Shown: positions 46,547-56,414, counted from the first letter of the stretch. The stretch: 61,535 bases of DNA from Magnetococcales bacterium (GCA_015228925.1 JADGCQ010000011.1:1-61535); one strand, 5' to 3'. A program made the numbers and translations. The notes: generated by a model from the letters alone, not told the origin.

Positions 46547-46929
46547 CAGGGTTCAACGGCGGGTAATCCGAGCATGGTGCGCACCTTGAACACCAGTTCC
46601 CGGGTTGAGAATGGTTTAATCACATAATCATCCGCCCCCAAAGCGATCCCCTTTTCTTGTTCGACATCGCGTCCTTTGGCGGTCAGCATGATGATCCGAA
46701 CATCCTTCCATTGCGGATTGGCGCGGATGATTTCACAGACTTCATAGCCATTGCGTTTGGGCATCATCACGTCCAGAAGAACCAAGTCGGACATTTTTTC
46801 TTCCATCGCCCGAAGTGCCTCCTCACCGTCCGTGGCGGTCCGCACGGCAAAACCTTCTTTTTTCATTAAAAATTCAAGAGATAAAACAATATTTGGCGCA
46901 TCATCAGCAATCAGAATCTCCAACGGCAT
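46546..46929 (-). CDS. Single-domain response regulator
   Basis: A 127-residue CheY-like receiver. Acidic pair in LIADDAP, phosphoacceptor Asp in LLDVMMPKRNGYEV, Thr in IMLTAKGR, Lys in YVIKPFSTREL. It has no DNA-binding output, unlike the LuxR-type CrbR of the vibrio acetate switch. It is coupled to the pseudo-kinase/exonuclease gene and likely receives phosphate from the SLC5-kinase in the same operon. Confidence 0.92.
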   Translation of the reverse strand: MPLEILIADDAPNIVLSLEFLMKKEGFAVRTATDGEEALRAMEEKMSDLVLLDVMMPKRNGYEVCEIIRANPQWKDVRIIMLTAKGRDVEQEKGIALGADDYVIKPFSTRELVFKVRTMLGLPAVEP

Positions 46930-46959
46930 GCCAACGCTCCTATGGTTGTACTGTCATGA

Positions 46960-48390
46960 CTATCGCAGCATACGCAAGCGAAAATGATGGTCGAGCAAGT
47001 TTTTAAAATCATCGACTAAACCCAAGCTTTCGCGTAGATTTTCCCGTTCCAGGTGCCCAAGAGAGTCCAGTGGAAGATGTTCATGTTCCATCCGTCCATC
47101 GCCACGATGGTGCATGGCCACTTTGACGCGCAGGCTACAGAGAAAATCAAAGGCATCGATCAGGTCGGTGCCAAAAGAACTCTCCAGAACCTCAAGCCGA
47201 ATTAATCGACGGATACGTTGGACGGTATTGGGTTCTCTGATTCTTTGTTCCAAGGCCATGCTGCGCACACCGTGGACGATGGGAAAAATGCCCCCTTTTT
47301 TAAGATCGATTTGCCCTTGTCGGGCACCCTTTTCCACAACGAACCGTTTGAAAATTCCCAACGGGGTCTCAAAGGCCAAAGCTGCCATGGCAAAATGGGC
47401 GTAAAAGGCTTGGTCATTGGGTAATTGGCTGAGGAAACAATGGCGTGCCTTCTGAAATAGTCTGACATTGCCAACTACCCTTCGGGCATCAAAAAAAATG
47501 GCCATCTGCATCAAATTGGATGGACTCGGCTCTTCCAGCCACGCCGATACTTTGTTTTGGAATTGTCCAAGCCGCAAGCACCATTGCGGGTTACGCATCA
47601 TGACGTTACCTGGGCATGGTGGATAATCGAGACGCAATAAAGCACGGGTAAAAGCTTCGGCAAATGCCTGAATCTGTCCATCGTCCAGGCTATCATCGGC
47701 GATCAGGGCATTGTCCTGATCGGTTTTGACGATCTGTTCACCCCTTCCCTCACTTCCCATAACCAGAATACAGACATGATCCAACAAATCTGGCATCGCC
47801 AACAGTTTGGCGACTTGTAAGAACACCAGCCGGTCTAATTCTTGAGTCAACCAACCGATGGTGCGTGCCTTGAGACCTTTGGCAAAAAGGGAATGTATCA
47901 GGTGTGTCTGTAGGCCCACCGCATCGGCCAAATCATCCATGGTTGCCGCATGTTGAATACGTTGGATGATGGATGAGGCGTGATGGGTGAAAAACGAGAG
48001 TAGCTCATTCAAGCCCAAGATTCCCAACACTTTGTTGGAATCACAGACGACCAAGTGATCGACACCCCGTTGGGTCATTCGGAGAAAGGTGTGAAACAGT
48101 TTTTGATTCGGGAAAGCGGTCAGCGGTTCCCAGGAGGTAATTTCAAGAATCGCCGTATCGACGGGGCGTTGGTCGATGGCAAGGGCGTCGCGAATGTCCG
48201 TACTGGTCAAAACACCATACCGACCTTCCTGATGGACCAAAACCACGTCACTGCGGTGCTGACGCATCGTCATCGCGGCTTGGCTGATGGAAGTTCGACC
48301 TTCGAGAACGACCGATCGGGGGAGGCCGATATCCCGTATGCGTGCCGTGAGAATCGGAGCCAGGCTTTCATCGGAATCCAAAACATGCAT
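46960..48390 (-). CDS. DUF294-type putative nucleotidyltransferase with CBS domains
   Basis: About 476 residues from MHVLDSDESL (a start three codons earlier is possible). The N-terminus holds a CBS pair (~20-135; VLVHQEGRYGVLTSTDIRDAL and LVVCDSNKVLGILGLNELL). A GlnD-like nucleotidyltransferase core follows, with GSEGRGEQ and TDQDN (about 212-227), then a DUF294 C-terminal helical domain. There is no cyclic-nucleotide-binding domain. In several proteobacteria a DUF294 protein sits with actP and the exonuclease. Its substrate is unknown; it may link adenylate sensing by CBS to acetate control. Confidence 0.9.
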   Translation of the reverse strand: MHVLDSDESLAPILTARIRDIGLPRSVVLEGRTSISQAAMTMRQHRSDVVLVHQEGRYGVLTSTDIRDALAIDQRPVDTAILEITSWEPLTAFPNQKLFHTFLRMTQRGVDHLVVCDSNKVLGILGLNELLSFFTHHASSIIQRIQHAATMDDLADAVGLQTHLIHSLFAKGLKARTIGWLTQELDRLVFLQVAKLLAMPDLLDHVCILVMGSEGRGEQIVKTDQDNALIADDSLDDGQIQAFAEAFTRALLRLDYPPCPGNVMMRNPQWCLRLGQFQNKVSAWLEEPSPSNLMQMAIFFDARRVVGNVRLFQKARHCFLSQLPNDQAFYAHFAMAALAFETPLGIFKRFVVEKGARQGQIDLKKGGIFPIVHGVRSMALEQRIREPNTVQRIRRLIRLEVLESSFGTDLIDAFDFLCSLRVKVAMHHRGDGRMEHEHLPLDSLGHLERENLRESLGLVDDFKNLLDHHFRLRMLR

Positions 48391-48439
48391 GAACACCACC
48401 CCACCCGTCGATCAAAGCATGAAAGATGATCATGAAGGG

Positions 48440-48470
48440 GCTGTTGGCCTCTCAACAAGAGGCCAACAGC
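48440..48470 (-). repeat. 12-bp perfect inverted repeat between actP and the DUF294 gene
   Basis: GCTGTTGGCCTC and GAGGCCAACAGC are separated by seven bases. It lies within the 98-bp gap of the operon and has no T-run after it, so it is more likely an mRNA stability or processing element, reducing downstream expression, than a terminator. Confidence 0.55.
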
Positions 48471-48488
48471 GACGCCATTCGGCGAGAA

Positions 48489-50189
48489 TTAGTGTTTGGA
48501 GGAACCCTCCGCGCCAATGCCGGTTTCACAGCGCACATTTTGGGCCTCAAAGAGTGCCCGTTCAGAGGCGGCTTGAGTGCTGTTGTCAAGCTTGGAAAAG
48601 ACCCAGCAGCCCACAAACGCAAGGGTCATGGAAAAAATGGCGGGATCCTTGTAGGGAAACAGGGGATCTTGGTTGCCCAGAACATCCACCCAGACGGTTT
48701 TTGACAAGATCACCATGGTGACGGTTGAGATCAAGCCCAGAAACCCGCCGATGAATGCACCGCGCGTTGTAAGATTTTTCCAGTAGATGGAAAGAATCAG
48801 GATGGGGAAGTTGGCCGACGCCGCAATGGCGAAAGCCAACCCCACCATGAAGGCAACGTTTTGCTTCTCGAATTGGATCCCCAAGTAAATGGCGATGATG
48901 CCAATGCTCAATGCGGCAAATTTGGAAATACGCATTTCTATGCGTTCGTCCACATGACCGCCACAAATGGCGTTGGCGTAGATATCGTGAGAAACCGCCG
49001 ATGCACCCGCCAGGGTGAGACCCGAAACCACGGCTAGGATGGTCGCAAAGGCCACCGCCGAAATAAACCCAAGGAACAAGTCACCGCCGGTGGCATGGGC
49101 CATGTGAATGGCGGCCATGTTGTTACCGCCCATGAGGGTTCCTTTAACAATGTCAACGTATTGGGGATTGGGGGCCACCAACACCACGGCACCGAAGCCG
49201 ATGATAAAAGTAAGGATATAAAAATAGCCTATGAAACCTGTCGCATAGAACACAGATTTACGGGCTTCTTTGGCGTTGGCCACCGTAAAAAAGCGCATGA
49301 GGATATGCGGCAGTCCAGCGGTTCCAAACATCAACGCCATCCCCAGGGAGATGGCGGAGATCGGATCGTTCACCAATCCACCCGGAGCAAAAATGTCTTT
49401 GCCATCCGCAACGACTTTTTTATGATCGGCCAATCCGCTGGCTTTGACCCCTTCCAAGGCACTTTGGAAAAAAGCTTCCAGGTCGAAATTGACATGACTG
49501 AGGGCACCAATAGCAATGAAGGTTGCACCGGAGAGCAGCAACACCGCCTTGATGATTTGCACCCACGTTGTCGCGAGCATCCCCCCGAACGCCACATAGA
49601 GAATCATCAACGTACCGACAATAATCACAGCATACTCATAGGGTAGGCCAAACAAGGTACGGATGAGTTGCCCAGCACCCACCATTTGGGCAATGAGGTA
49701 GAGTATCACCGTAAACAATGTCCCCAACGCCGACAGGGTACGAATGGGAATCCGAGACAGGCGAAAGGAAACAATATCGGCGAACGTATAACGTCCCAGG
49801 TTGCGAAGTTGTTCCGCCATCAAGAATAAAATAACTGGCCAACCCACCAGGAAGCCTATGGAGTAGATCAAACCATCATATCCTTTGGCGAACACCATGG
49901 CAGAAATACCCAGGAACGAGGCGGCGGACATATAGTCTCCCGCGATGGCCAGACCGTTTTGGAATCCGGTAATACCGCCTCCTGCGGCGTAAAAATCCTT
50001 GGTGGTTTTTGTCCGCGCCGCCGCCCAATAAGTGATTCCCAGGGTGACCGCAACAAAAGCAAAAAACATGGCTATGGCGGTGATGTTCAATTTACTTTCA
50101 GGGGGCTGAGCAACGGCATCCGCTCCCCAGGCCAATCGATGCCACAAGCTCATGCCCGTAATCAGGAAGGAAAGAAAAATAGTTTTCAC
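48489..50189 (-). CDS. actP: Cation/acetate symporter ActP
   Basis: A 566-residue SLC5 family permease that takes up acetate with sodium. It has a cleavable-looking N-terminal signal (LSLITG-like hydrophobic stretch ending AWG-ADA) and about 13 membrane helices. Typical motifs are [55 protein letters not shown] and [12 protein letters not shown]. The ATG overlaps the DUF485 stop by 4 bp. Its neighbours (DUF485, DUF294, exonuclease, SLC5-kinase) match acetate loci of other proteobacteria. Confidence 0.93.
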   Translation of the reverse strand: MKTIFLSFLITGMSLWHRLAWGADAVAQPPESKLNITAIAMFFAFVAVTLGITYWAAARTKTTKDFYAAGGGITGFQNGLAIAGDYMSAASFLGISAMVFAKGYDGLIYSIGFLVGWPVILFLMAEQLRNLGRYTFADIVSFRLSRIPIRTLSALGTLFTVILYLIAQMVGAGQLIRTLFGLPYEYAVIIVGTLMILYVAFGGMLATTWVQIIKAVLLLSGATFIAIGALSHVNFDLEAFFQSALEGVKASGLADHKKVVADGKDIFAPGGLVNDPISAISLGMALMFGTAGLPHILMRFFTVANAKEARKSVFYATGFIGYFYILTFIIGFGAVVLVAPNPQYVDIVKGTLMGGNNMAAIHMAHATGGDLFLGFISAVAFATILAVVSGLTLAGASAVSHDIYANAICGGHVDERIEMRISKFAALSIGIIAIYLGIQFEKQNVAFMVGLAFAIAASANFPILILSIYWKNLTTRGAFIGGFLGLISTVTMVILSKTVWVDVLGNQDPLFPYKDPAIFSMTLAFVGCWVFSKLDNSTQAASERALFEAQNVRCETGIGAEGSSKH

Positions 50190-50509
50190 TTTGTTTCCTC
50201 CTTGATCTGGTGGGTTAAGGCGTCAAATTCACTGTTGGCCCGACTGACGTAGATCCCGGTCAGGACGAAGGACAAGACGATGATTAATACGCCAACGGGA
50301 ATGCCAATGGAAATCACACTACCTGCAAAAATTTTCGTTCCCAATGTCTTGGGAGCGAAGGCGACGACGAGGATGAAAGAGTAATAAATCACAAGCATGA
50401 TGGCACTGAGGATCCAAGCAAAGCGGGAACGTTTCCCCACAAGTTCTTTGTACTTCTTATTCCCCATTATTTTTTCAATGATTTTTTTATCTACCGGGTT
50501 GTTATTCAT
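50186..50509 (-). CDS. DUF485 membrane protein (YjcH-like)
   Basis: A 107-residue inner membrane protein from [13 protein letters not shown], where GAGG stands six bases upstream; a start four codons earlier is less favoured. Two membrane helices are clear (about [22 protein letters not shown] and [25 protein letters not shown]). YjcH/DUF485 proteins are co-transcribed with actP and are thought to assist the symporter. It begins the acetate operon and its promoter should lie in the 285-bp gap shared with parA. Confidence 0.9.
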   Translation of the reverse strand: MNNNPVDKKIIEKIMGNKKYKELVGKRSRFAWILSAIMLVIYYSFILVVAFAPKTLGTKIFAGSVISIGIPVGVLIIVLSFVLTGIYVSRANSEFDALTHQIKEETK

Positions 50510-50794
50510 GTCTGACCTCATTTGGTGTGATGTTCAATTGGGTCCAACAAGGGAGTCCTTCACTTCAAAGGCGGTCTGCAATTTCGCATGGATTTTTGTG
50601 AATATCATCCTGGAATTTCGCGACGCGGTCAATAAGCTCTTTGATCTTTGTTTAAACAAAAAAATGACGTATCCCATGCTGGGTGCGGTGACTATTTTTT
50701 GATGTCGATATTTTTCTTTCGCCAACTTGTGCCAAATAAGGCATGATGACTGTCCTTGAGAATCGCGTGGACAAACCTCCAGAAATGAAAGACC

Positions 50795-51565
50795 ATGGCC
50801 AAAATTATTGCGATTACCAATCAAAAGGGTGGGGTTGGTAAAACCACCACGGCGGTCAACCTTGCGGCGGCCTTGAGCCAATCGGGCAAGCGGGTTCTTC
50901 TGGTCGATCTGGATCCTCAGGGGAATGCATCCACCTCCCTGGGGGTGGATAAAAAGGGGATCAAACACTCCATTTATGAAGTCTTATTTGGTCATTCCCC
51001 CTTGAAAAAGGCCATGATTCAACCGACCTCTGAAAGTCCTTGGATCATCCCCGCCACCCCCGATCTCAGTGGTGCGGAAATCGAACTGGCCGGTTTGCCC
51101 GACCGGGAACAGCAGTTACGCCGATGCTTGGAGAAACCTTCCCAGGAGATGGATGTCATCATCATCGATTGCCCCCCTTCCTTGGGATTGTTGACCCTCA
51201 ACGCCCTGGTGGCGGCGCATGGGGTGGTGATTCCGGTTCAATGTGAATTTTTGGCCCTGGAGGGGTTGAGCCAATTGATGCGGATTTTGGAAATTGTTCG
51301 CAAACGGTTGAACCCCGATTTGCAAATCACCGGCATTCTTCTGACTATGTATGATAAACGGTCGAAGTTGATCCGCCAGGTTGTCAGAGAAGTGGAAAAA
51401 TTTTTCCCGGATCAGGTGTTTGAAACCAATATTCCCCGGAATATTACCGTCAGTGAATCCCAAAGTTTTGGTACCCCTTTGATTTGGTTTGATAAGAAAT
51501 CCAAGGCTGCCAAGGCGTATCAAAAATTGGCCAAGGAGTTTTCTAAAAGGGTATTTTCTAAATAA
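50795..51565 (+). CDS. parA: ParA/Soj-type ATPase without an adjacent parB
   Basis: A 256-residue chromosome-type ParA. It has the deviant Walker A motif KGGVGKTT at 11-18, LLVDLDPQGNAS, the Walker B-like IIDCPPSLGLLT and the NIPRNITVSESQSFGTP C-terminal motif. ParA partitions DNA with ParB/parS. In most chromosomes parB follows at once, often near gidA/gidB; here the next gene is glgA and no parB is seen in the window. It could serve partition with a remote parB or position another cargo. Confidence 0.93.
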   Translation: MAKIIAITNQKGGVGKTTTAVNLAAALSQSGKRVLLVDLDPQGNASTSLGVDKKGIKHSIYEVLFGHSPLKKAMIQPTSESPWIIPATPDLSGAEIELAGLPDREQQLRRCLEKPSQEMDVIIIDCPPSLGLLTLNALVAAHGVVIPVQCEFLALEGLSQLMRILEIVRKRLNPDLQITGILLTMYDKRSKLIRQVVREVEKFFPDQVFETNIPRNITVSESQSFGTPLIWFDKKSKAAKAYQKLAKEFSKRVFSK

Positions 51566-51639
51566 TATGAATAGTTTATGTAGGTATATGTCGGGTTTCG
51601 GTTGGCATCTTCTCTGTTATTGTTAGTCAGGAATGAAAA

Positions 51640-51658
51640 TTTTTTTTTGAAAAAAAAA
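51640..51658. repeat. T9-G-A9 homopolymer palindrome
   Basis: Nine T, one G and nine A lie in the parA-glgA gap. Such a tract is prone to slippage and may vary between isolates or reflect a sequencing artefact. It may also act as a weak bidirectional termination element. Confidence 0.5.
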
Positions 51659-51741
51659 GAGTTTGATGGTCCAATAGCGGTGGTCTTAAGATTGCTGGGT
51701 CGTTGCGTGGATTTTAAAAAAGGGATTGTTGGATCGTCAGA

Positions 51742-53181
51742 ATGAAAGTACTGTACGTTGTTTCCGAATTGGCCCCGCTTACCCAAACCGGGTGTGTGGG
51801 AGAGATATGTGGGCAGCTTCCCCTGGCTCTCGCGGATCAGGGGGCGGATGTCCGTATTCTGATACCCGCCTACCCCCAGGCTCTCAAAGCGGTACGGCGC
51901 AAGGGTAAACCCGTCGATTTGGGCAATCCTTTGGGTCTTGGAAAAACGCGGTTGATCCCGGCTTGGTTGCCGGACGGATCGTTGAGGGTTTGGCTGGTCG
52001 ATTGTCCGGTACAGTATGACCGTGAGGGTGGCCCTTTCCTGGATGGTGATGGGCGTCCGTGGCCCGACAATGCACACCGTTTTGCATTGCTTGGTAAGGT
52101 GGCGGCGTTGTTGGCAGAGGCGGGGGGGATGTTGGGTTGGCAGCCGGATATTCTGCATGCCAACGATTGGGCGTGTGGTTTGGCACCGGCCTACTTGGCA
52201 CTGAATGGCAATCGTCAGTGTGGTACGGTATTCACGGTGCGCGATATGCGGCAGCAGGGTAACTTTGATGCGGAACTGCTCCATCTGTTTGGTTTGCCGA
52301 GAAGTGCCTTGACGATGAATGGGCTTGAGTTCTTCGGGCAAATCAGTTTTCTCAAGGGGGGACTTTATTATTCCAAAAAAATCATCACCCCCAGTCCCAC
52401 CTATTCCCGTGAAATTCAAATCAAGGCTTACGGAGAGGGGATGCATGGGGTTTGCTCCTTGCGTGGCGGCGATCTTTCTGGAATTTTGAATGGATTGGAT
52501 GAGGATGAATGGAATCCCAAGGCGGATCCCCATATCCCCTTTCCGTTCGATGGGGACAACCTCGACGGCAAGTTGCGCAATAAACTGGATGTCCAGCGGG
52601 CGTTTAACTTGGAGCCTAATCCTGATATTCCCTTGATTGGCATGGTGTCGGCGATGGGGAAGGATGAGGGGGCTGACCTGTTGGTTGCAGCCATTTCCGG
52701 TCTCATCAGTGCCGGTGCGCAGATGATCCTTGTGGGGAGTGGTGACAAGGAGGTGGAGCATCACTTGGTGATGGCATCGACGACCTATCCCGGTCGTATT
52801 GGGGTCCAACTGGATTGGGAACGGGGGTTGCACCATCGCGTTCTCGCCGGGAGTGACCTTATTTTACTACCGGCCCGTTTTGATCCGTGCGCCGTGCATC
52901 AGTGCCAAGCGATGCGTTATGGGGCTTTGCCGGTCGTCCGAAAAACGGGGGGGCTGGCCGATACCGTGCTGGATTGTCTGCACGGAGAGATGGGGACCGG
53001 TTTTGTTTTCAACGAAGCTTCCGCAGGTGAATTGATGCTGGCGGTATCGCGGGGCATCAACCTGTTCAGAAATCGCAGTATTTGGCGGCGTCACCAGGTT
53101 CAGGCGATGAAACGTTCCTGGGGATGGCAGGCTTCCGCCAAGAGTCACATGGAAGTTTATCACCGTGCGCGGTTGACATGA
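51742..53181 (+). CDS. Degenerate glycogen/starch synthase GlgA-like protein
   Basis: A 479-residue GT5-like protein with the overall GlgA layout (N-terminal Rossmann domain starting MKVLYVVSEL, HANDW, C-terminal VVRKTGGLADTV). Several catalytic residues differ from E. coli GlgA. The ADP-glucose motif KTGGL reads QTGCV (K15 to Gln, G18 to Cys), VSRLTSQKG reads VSAMGKDEG (R300 to Ala, K305 to Glu), and the RFEPC motif reads RFDPC. Length is near normal and there is no frameshift. It is followed by glgP on the same strand. It may be inactive, regulatory or use another donor. Confidence 0.8.
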   Translation: MKVLYVVSELAPLTQTGCVGEICGQLPLALADQGADVRILIPAYPQALKAVRRKGKPVDLGNPLGLGKTRLIPAWLPDGSLRVWLVDCPVQYDREGGPFLDGDGRPWPDNAHRFALLGKVAALLAEAGGMLGWQPDILHANDWACGLAPAYLALNGNRQCGTVFTVRDMRQQGNFDAELLHLFGLPRSALTMNGLEFFGQISFLKGGLYYSKKIITPSPTYSREIQIKAYGEGMHGVCSLRGGDLSGILNGLDEDEWNPKADPHIPFPFDGDNLDGKLRNKLDVQRAFNLEPNPDIPLIGMVSAMGKDEGADLLVAAISGLISAGAQMILVGSGDKEVEHHLVMASTTYPGRIGVQLDWERGLHHRVLAGSDLILLPARFDPCAVHQCQAMRYGALPVVRKTGGLADTVLDCLHGEMGTGFVFNEASAGELMLAVSRGINLFRNRSIWRRHQVQAMKRSWGWQASAKSHMEVYHRARLT

Positions 53182-53251
53182 CTGCGAAAAAATATCATAA
53201 GATCATCACTCTAAATGAAGCATCACCAACGGATGAGGATAAGAGAACGCC

Positions 53252-55720
53252 ATGTCTAAAGACTTGAATATCCAGTATGAACGCCATGATAAAGATACAT
53301 GGGATGTGGAGTATGTCCGCAAGAGCATTCTCGATTGCATGGTCCATCTGGTGGGCAAGGATCCGGAACTGGCGTGGGAAAACGATTGGTACAAGGCCTT
53401 GGTTTTGTTTTTGAAGGGTGTTCTTGCCGAGCGTCGTGTGGAATTCGAGCGCAAGATCCGGGCATCGGGGGGCAAGCGGGTCTATTATCTCTCGTTGGAA
53501 TACCTGATTGGCCGTAACCTGCATCGCACCCTGGCGGACCTGGACATGACGGATGCGGCGCGTGCGGCTTTGGCGTTGTGTGGCAAATCGTTGGAAGAAA
53601 TTCTTGATTGCGAGGCGGAGGCGGGTTTGGGGAATGGTGGTTTGGGCCGGTTGGCCGCCTGCATTGTCGATTCCATGGCTTCTCAGGGTTATCCGGGTGT
53701 CGGTTATGGGATTCGCTACACCTTCGGTATGTTTAAGCAATCCATTGAGAATGGCCAGCAGGTGGAGCATCCAGAATCTTGGTTGCGGTTTGGCAGCCCC
53801 TGGGAGTTGGAGCGTCGCAGTTTGGTGTATGAAATCAAGTTCAAGGGGCGTATCTTCCACTATCGTGACAAGCAGGGGCGTAATCGCTGCCAATGGGTGG
53901 AGACCGAGGATTGTGAAGCCCAGGCGTTTGACGTACTCCTTTCGGGTTATCGCACGAAATCGTTGTCTTATTTGAGGTTGTGGAATTCGCGGGCATCGCG
54001 GGAATTTGATTTGCATAACTTCAATGCTGGCAACTATATCGAATCGGTCCGCTCCAAGATTCATTCGGAAAATCTCTCCAAGGTGTTGTATCCCGACGAC
54101 TCCACCGCCATGGGGCAGGAATTGCGGTTGATGCAGGAGTATTTTTTCGTCAGCGCATCACTCCAGGACATTTTTGCGCAACATGTGACGTGTCCCGAGG
54201 ATTTGCAGAAGCTCCCCGACAACGTTGCCATCCATCTCAACGACACCCATCCGGCCAGTGCCATTCCTGAAATGATGCGGCTGTTGCTGGACGAGCATGG
54301 ACTCGATTATGCCAACGCCTGGGATATCACCCGCCGGGTCTTTTCCTACACCAACCACACCTTGCTTCCCGAAGCGTTGGAAACGTGGTCATTGGATGTC
54401 TTTGGCAAGATTCTCCCCCGGCATTTGGATATCATCTATCTGATCAACCATCATCACATGAATAATGTGAAATATACCCTGCCGGGGGATACCAGCATCC
54501 TGAGCCGTATGTCCCTGATCGACGATGGTAGTCGGCGGGTCCGCATGGCCAATCTTTCGATTGTGGGGAGCCACACGGTCAACGGCGTGGCGGAGTTGCA
54601 TTCGGATTTGATGCAGAAGGGGATGTTTGCCGATTTTGTCCGCTTGACGCCGGGCAAGTTGACCAATGTCACCAATGGCATCACCCCGATTCGCTGGTTG
54701 GTTTTGTCCAATCCAGAGTTGGCGAAGTTGATTACCAAAACCATTGGTGGTGATTGGACGCATGATTTGACCAAGCTGAAAAAGCTGGCCGAATTTTCTG
54801 GTGATCATGGTTTCCAGGATCGGTTTTCGGCGGTCAAGCGGGGTAACAAGGTGCGGTTGGCGGAGTTCATGAAGGAGAAGCATGGGGTTCAACTGAACGT
54901 TGATTTTCTGTTTGATGTACAGGTCAAGCGGATGCATGAGTACAAGCGGCAGTTGCTTAACCTGTTACATGCCATCACCCGGTATATTTGGATTCGTGAT
55001 GGGGTCAAGCCGGCGTTGCTTCCCAGGACGATTTTGTTTGGCGGCAAGGCGGCTCCGGCCTATCACCAAGCCAAGTTGATCATCCGTCTGATCAACGATG
55101 TGGCGGATATGGTGCGCAACGATCCGTCGGTTGCCGGAAAATTGCAGTTGGCCTACATTCCGAACTACAATGTATCGGGGGCGGAGATCATCATGCCGGC
55201 CTGTGATCTTTCGGAGCAGATTTCCACCGCCGGATTGGAAGCTTCGGGGACGGGCAACATGAAGTTTGCTTTGAATGGTGCGTTGACCATTGGGACCATG
55301 GACGGTGCCAATATCGAGATCCGCAAAGAGGTTGGCCCGGATAACATATTCATCTTCGGTCTGGAGTCCAACCAGACGGAGGTGTGTTGGCGAGATGGTT
55401 ATGATCCTACGGAAAATATTGAAAAAAATCCCGATTTAAAGCGCATTCTGGGGATGATCCGTGATGGTTATTTCTGTCCAGAGGAGCCGGACCGTTATCG
55501 TGCGATCTACGATGCCTTGACCAAGGGAGATCATTATCTGTTGACGGCTGATTATGCGAGCTATATCGCCTGTCAGGAGAAGGTGGATCAGTTGTATCTT
55601 GATCAAAGATCCTGGACGAGAAAGTCCATCCTCAACGTGGCCAATATGGGCTTTTTCTCCATCGACCGTACCGTTCAGACCTATGCCGAGAAGGTTTGGA
55701 AGATCAAGCCTGTCAAATAA
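53252..55720 (+). CDS. glgP: Glycogen/maltodextrin phosphorylase
   Basis: GlgP releases glucose 1-phosphate from glycogen. The 822-residue product has YYLSLEYLIGRNLHRTL, LGNGGLGRLAACIVDSMASQ, YGIRYTFGMFKQ and the PLP site EASGTGNMKFALNGALT with Lys671. VKRMHEYKRQLLN is also present. Length fits the bacterial enzyme. It is 70 bp after glgA and ends in a strong terminator, so glgA-glgP is one unit. Confidence 0.97.
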   Translation: MSKDLNIQYERHDKDTWDVEYVRKSILDCMVHLVGKDPELAWENDWYKALVLFLKGVLAERRVEFERKIRASGGKRVYYLSLEYLIGRNLHRTLADLDMTDAARAALALCGKSLEEILDCEAEAGLGNGGLGRLAACIVDSMASQGYPGVGYGIRYTFGMFKQSIENGQQVEHPESWLRFGSPWELERRSLVYEIKFKGRIFHYRDKQGRNRCQWVETEDCEAQAFDVLLSGYRTKSLSYLRLWNSRASREFDLHNFNAGNYIESVRSKIHSENLSKVLYPDDSTAMGQELRLMQEYFFVSASLQDIFAQHVTCPEDLQKLPDNVAIHLNDTHPASAIPEMMRLLLDEHGLDYANAWDITRRVFSYTNHTLLPEALETWSLDVFGKILPRHLDIIYLINHHHMNNVKYTLPGDTSILSRMSLIDDGSRRVRMANLSIVGSHTVNGVAELHSDLMQKGMFADFVRLTPGKLTNVTNGITPIRWLVLSNPELAKLITKTIGGDWTHDLTKLKKLAEFSGDHGFQDRFSAVKRGNKVRLAEFMKEKHGVQLNVDFLFDVQVKRMHEYKRQLLNLLHAITRYIWIRDGVKPALLPRTILFGGKAAPAYHQAKLIIRLINDVADMVRNDPSVAGKLQLAYIPNYNVSGAEIIMPACDLSEQISTAGLEASGTGNMKFALNGALTIGTMDGANIEIRKEVGPDNIFIFGLESNQTEVCWRDGYDPTENIEKNPDLKRILGMIRDGYFCPEEPDRYRAIYDALTKGDHYLLTADYASYIACQEKVDQLYLDQRSWTRKSILNVANMGFFSIDRTVQTYAEKVWKIKPVK

Positions 55721-55749
55721 ATGATTATTCAGGATTGTTGTGTGAAGAG

Positions 55750-55780
55750 CGGCCCAGGGTTTTCCTGGGCCGTTTTTTTT
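55750..55780 (+). terminator. Rho-independent terminator of glgP
   Basis: CGGCCCAGG pairs with CCTGGGCCG around a 5-nt loop, followed by eight T. It lies 30 bases after the glgP stop. Confidence 0.92.
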
Positions 55781-55988
55781 ATGAAGTTTTGACGGTCACG
55801 GCGTGTTTATATATCACGATAACAGAAATTGAGATTCCAATTTGAAAAATGTTGTGATACTTTTCCTGCTGCGTTGCAACAGCATTGGGTGAGGTGATTG
55901 AGATGGGGAGAGATGTGCGACCGGAATAATGAATGAACAATTATTACTCCTTTGTTTTTTATGATCATCGGTATTCAGGAGAAAACCT

Positions 55989-56414
55989 GTGAAAGTTTTA
56001 ATTGTCGATGATATCCTGGAAAATCGGAAGCTGTTATGGGAACTTCTGAAGAACTATGGCTTGTGTGACATGTCGGGTGATGGGCAGGAAGCCCTGGACA
56101 TGTTTGAAGGGGCGATTACGTTGGATCAGGAACCTTATGATTTGGTTTTGTTGGATATTGCGATGCCGAGGATGGACGGGCAGGAGGTTTTGGTACGGAT
56201 GAGGCAGCTTGAAAGGGACAACGGGATTGCCCCAGAGGGACAAACGGCCATCATTATGGTGAGTGCGGTGGATGCCAGTTCGGAGGTCGAGAAAGCTTTT
56301 AAGGTGGGTGGATGCACCGACTTTCTCCATAAACCGATCTCCCGGGGTCGGCTTATGGTCAAACTGAGCGAACACGGACTTATCTCCTCCAATTGGTGGG
56401 CAGAGAAGGGCTGA
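55989..56414 (+). CDS. Single-domain response regulator
   Basis: A 141-residue receiver. Acidic pair in LIVDDIL, phosphoacceptor Asp in LVLLDIAMPRMDGQEV, Ser in MVSAVD, Lys in LHKPISR. It has a C-terminal extension of about 15 residues but no output domain. GGAG precedes the ATG. It stands alone, with its own upstream gap of about 200 bp, and faces a small minus-strand gene. Confidence 0.9.
   Translation: MKVLIVDDILENRKLLWELLKNYGLCDMSGDGQEALDMFEGAITLDQEPYDLVLLDIAMPRMDGQEVLVRMRQLERDNGIAPEGQTAIIMVSAVDASSEVEKAFKVGGCTDFLHKPISRGRLMVKLSEHGLISSNWWAEKG

Noticed and set aside
50700-50740. A possible sigma-54 promoter (TGGCAC...GGCG on the minus strand) for the DUF485-actP operon
   Set aside because: The spacing between the GG and GC elements is one base short of the consensus and the second half is poor, so I did not annotate it.
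51520-52836. A 438-codon minus-strand frame opposite glgA
   Set aside because: It is a long shadow of glgA and parA; it is rich in Q, P, T and H as antisense frames of this genome are, with no family motif.
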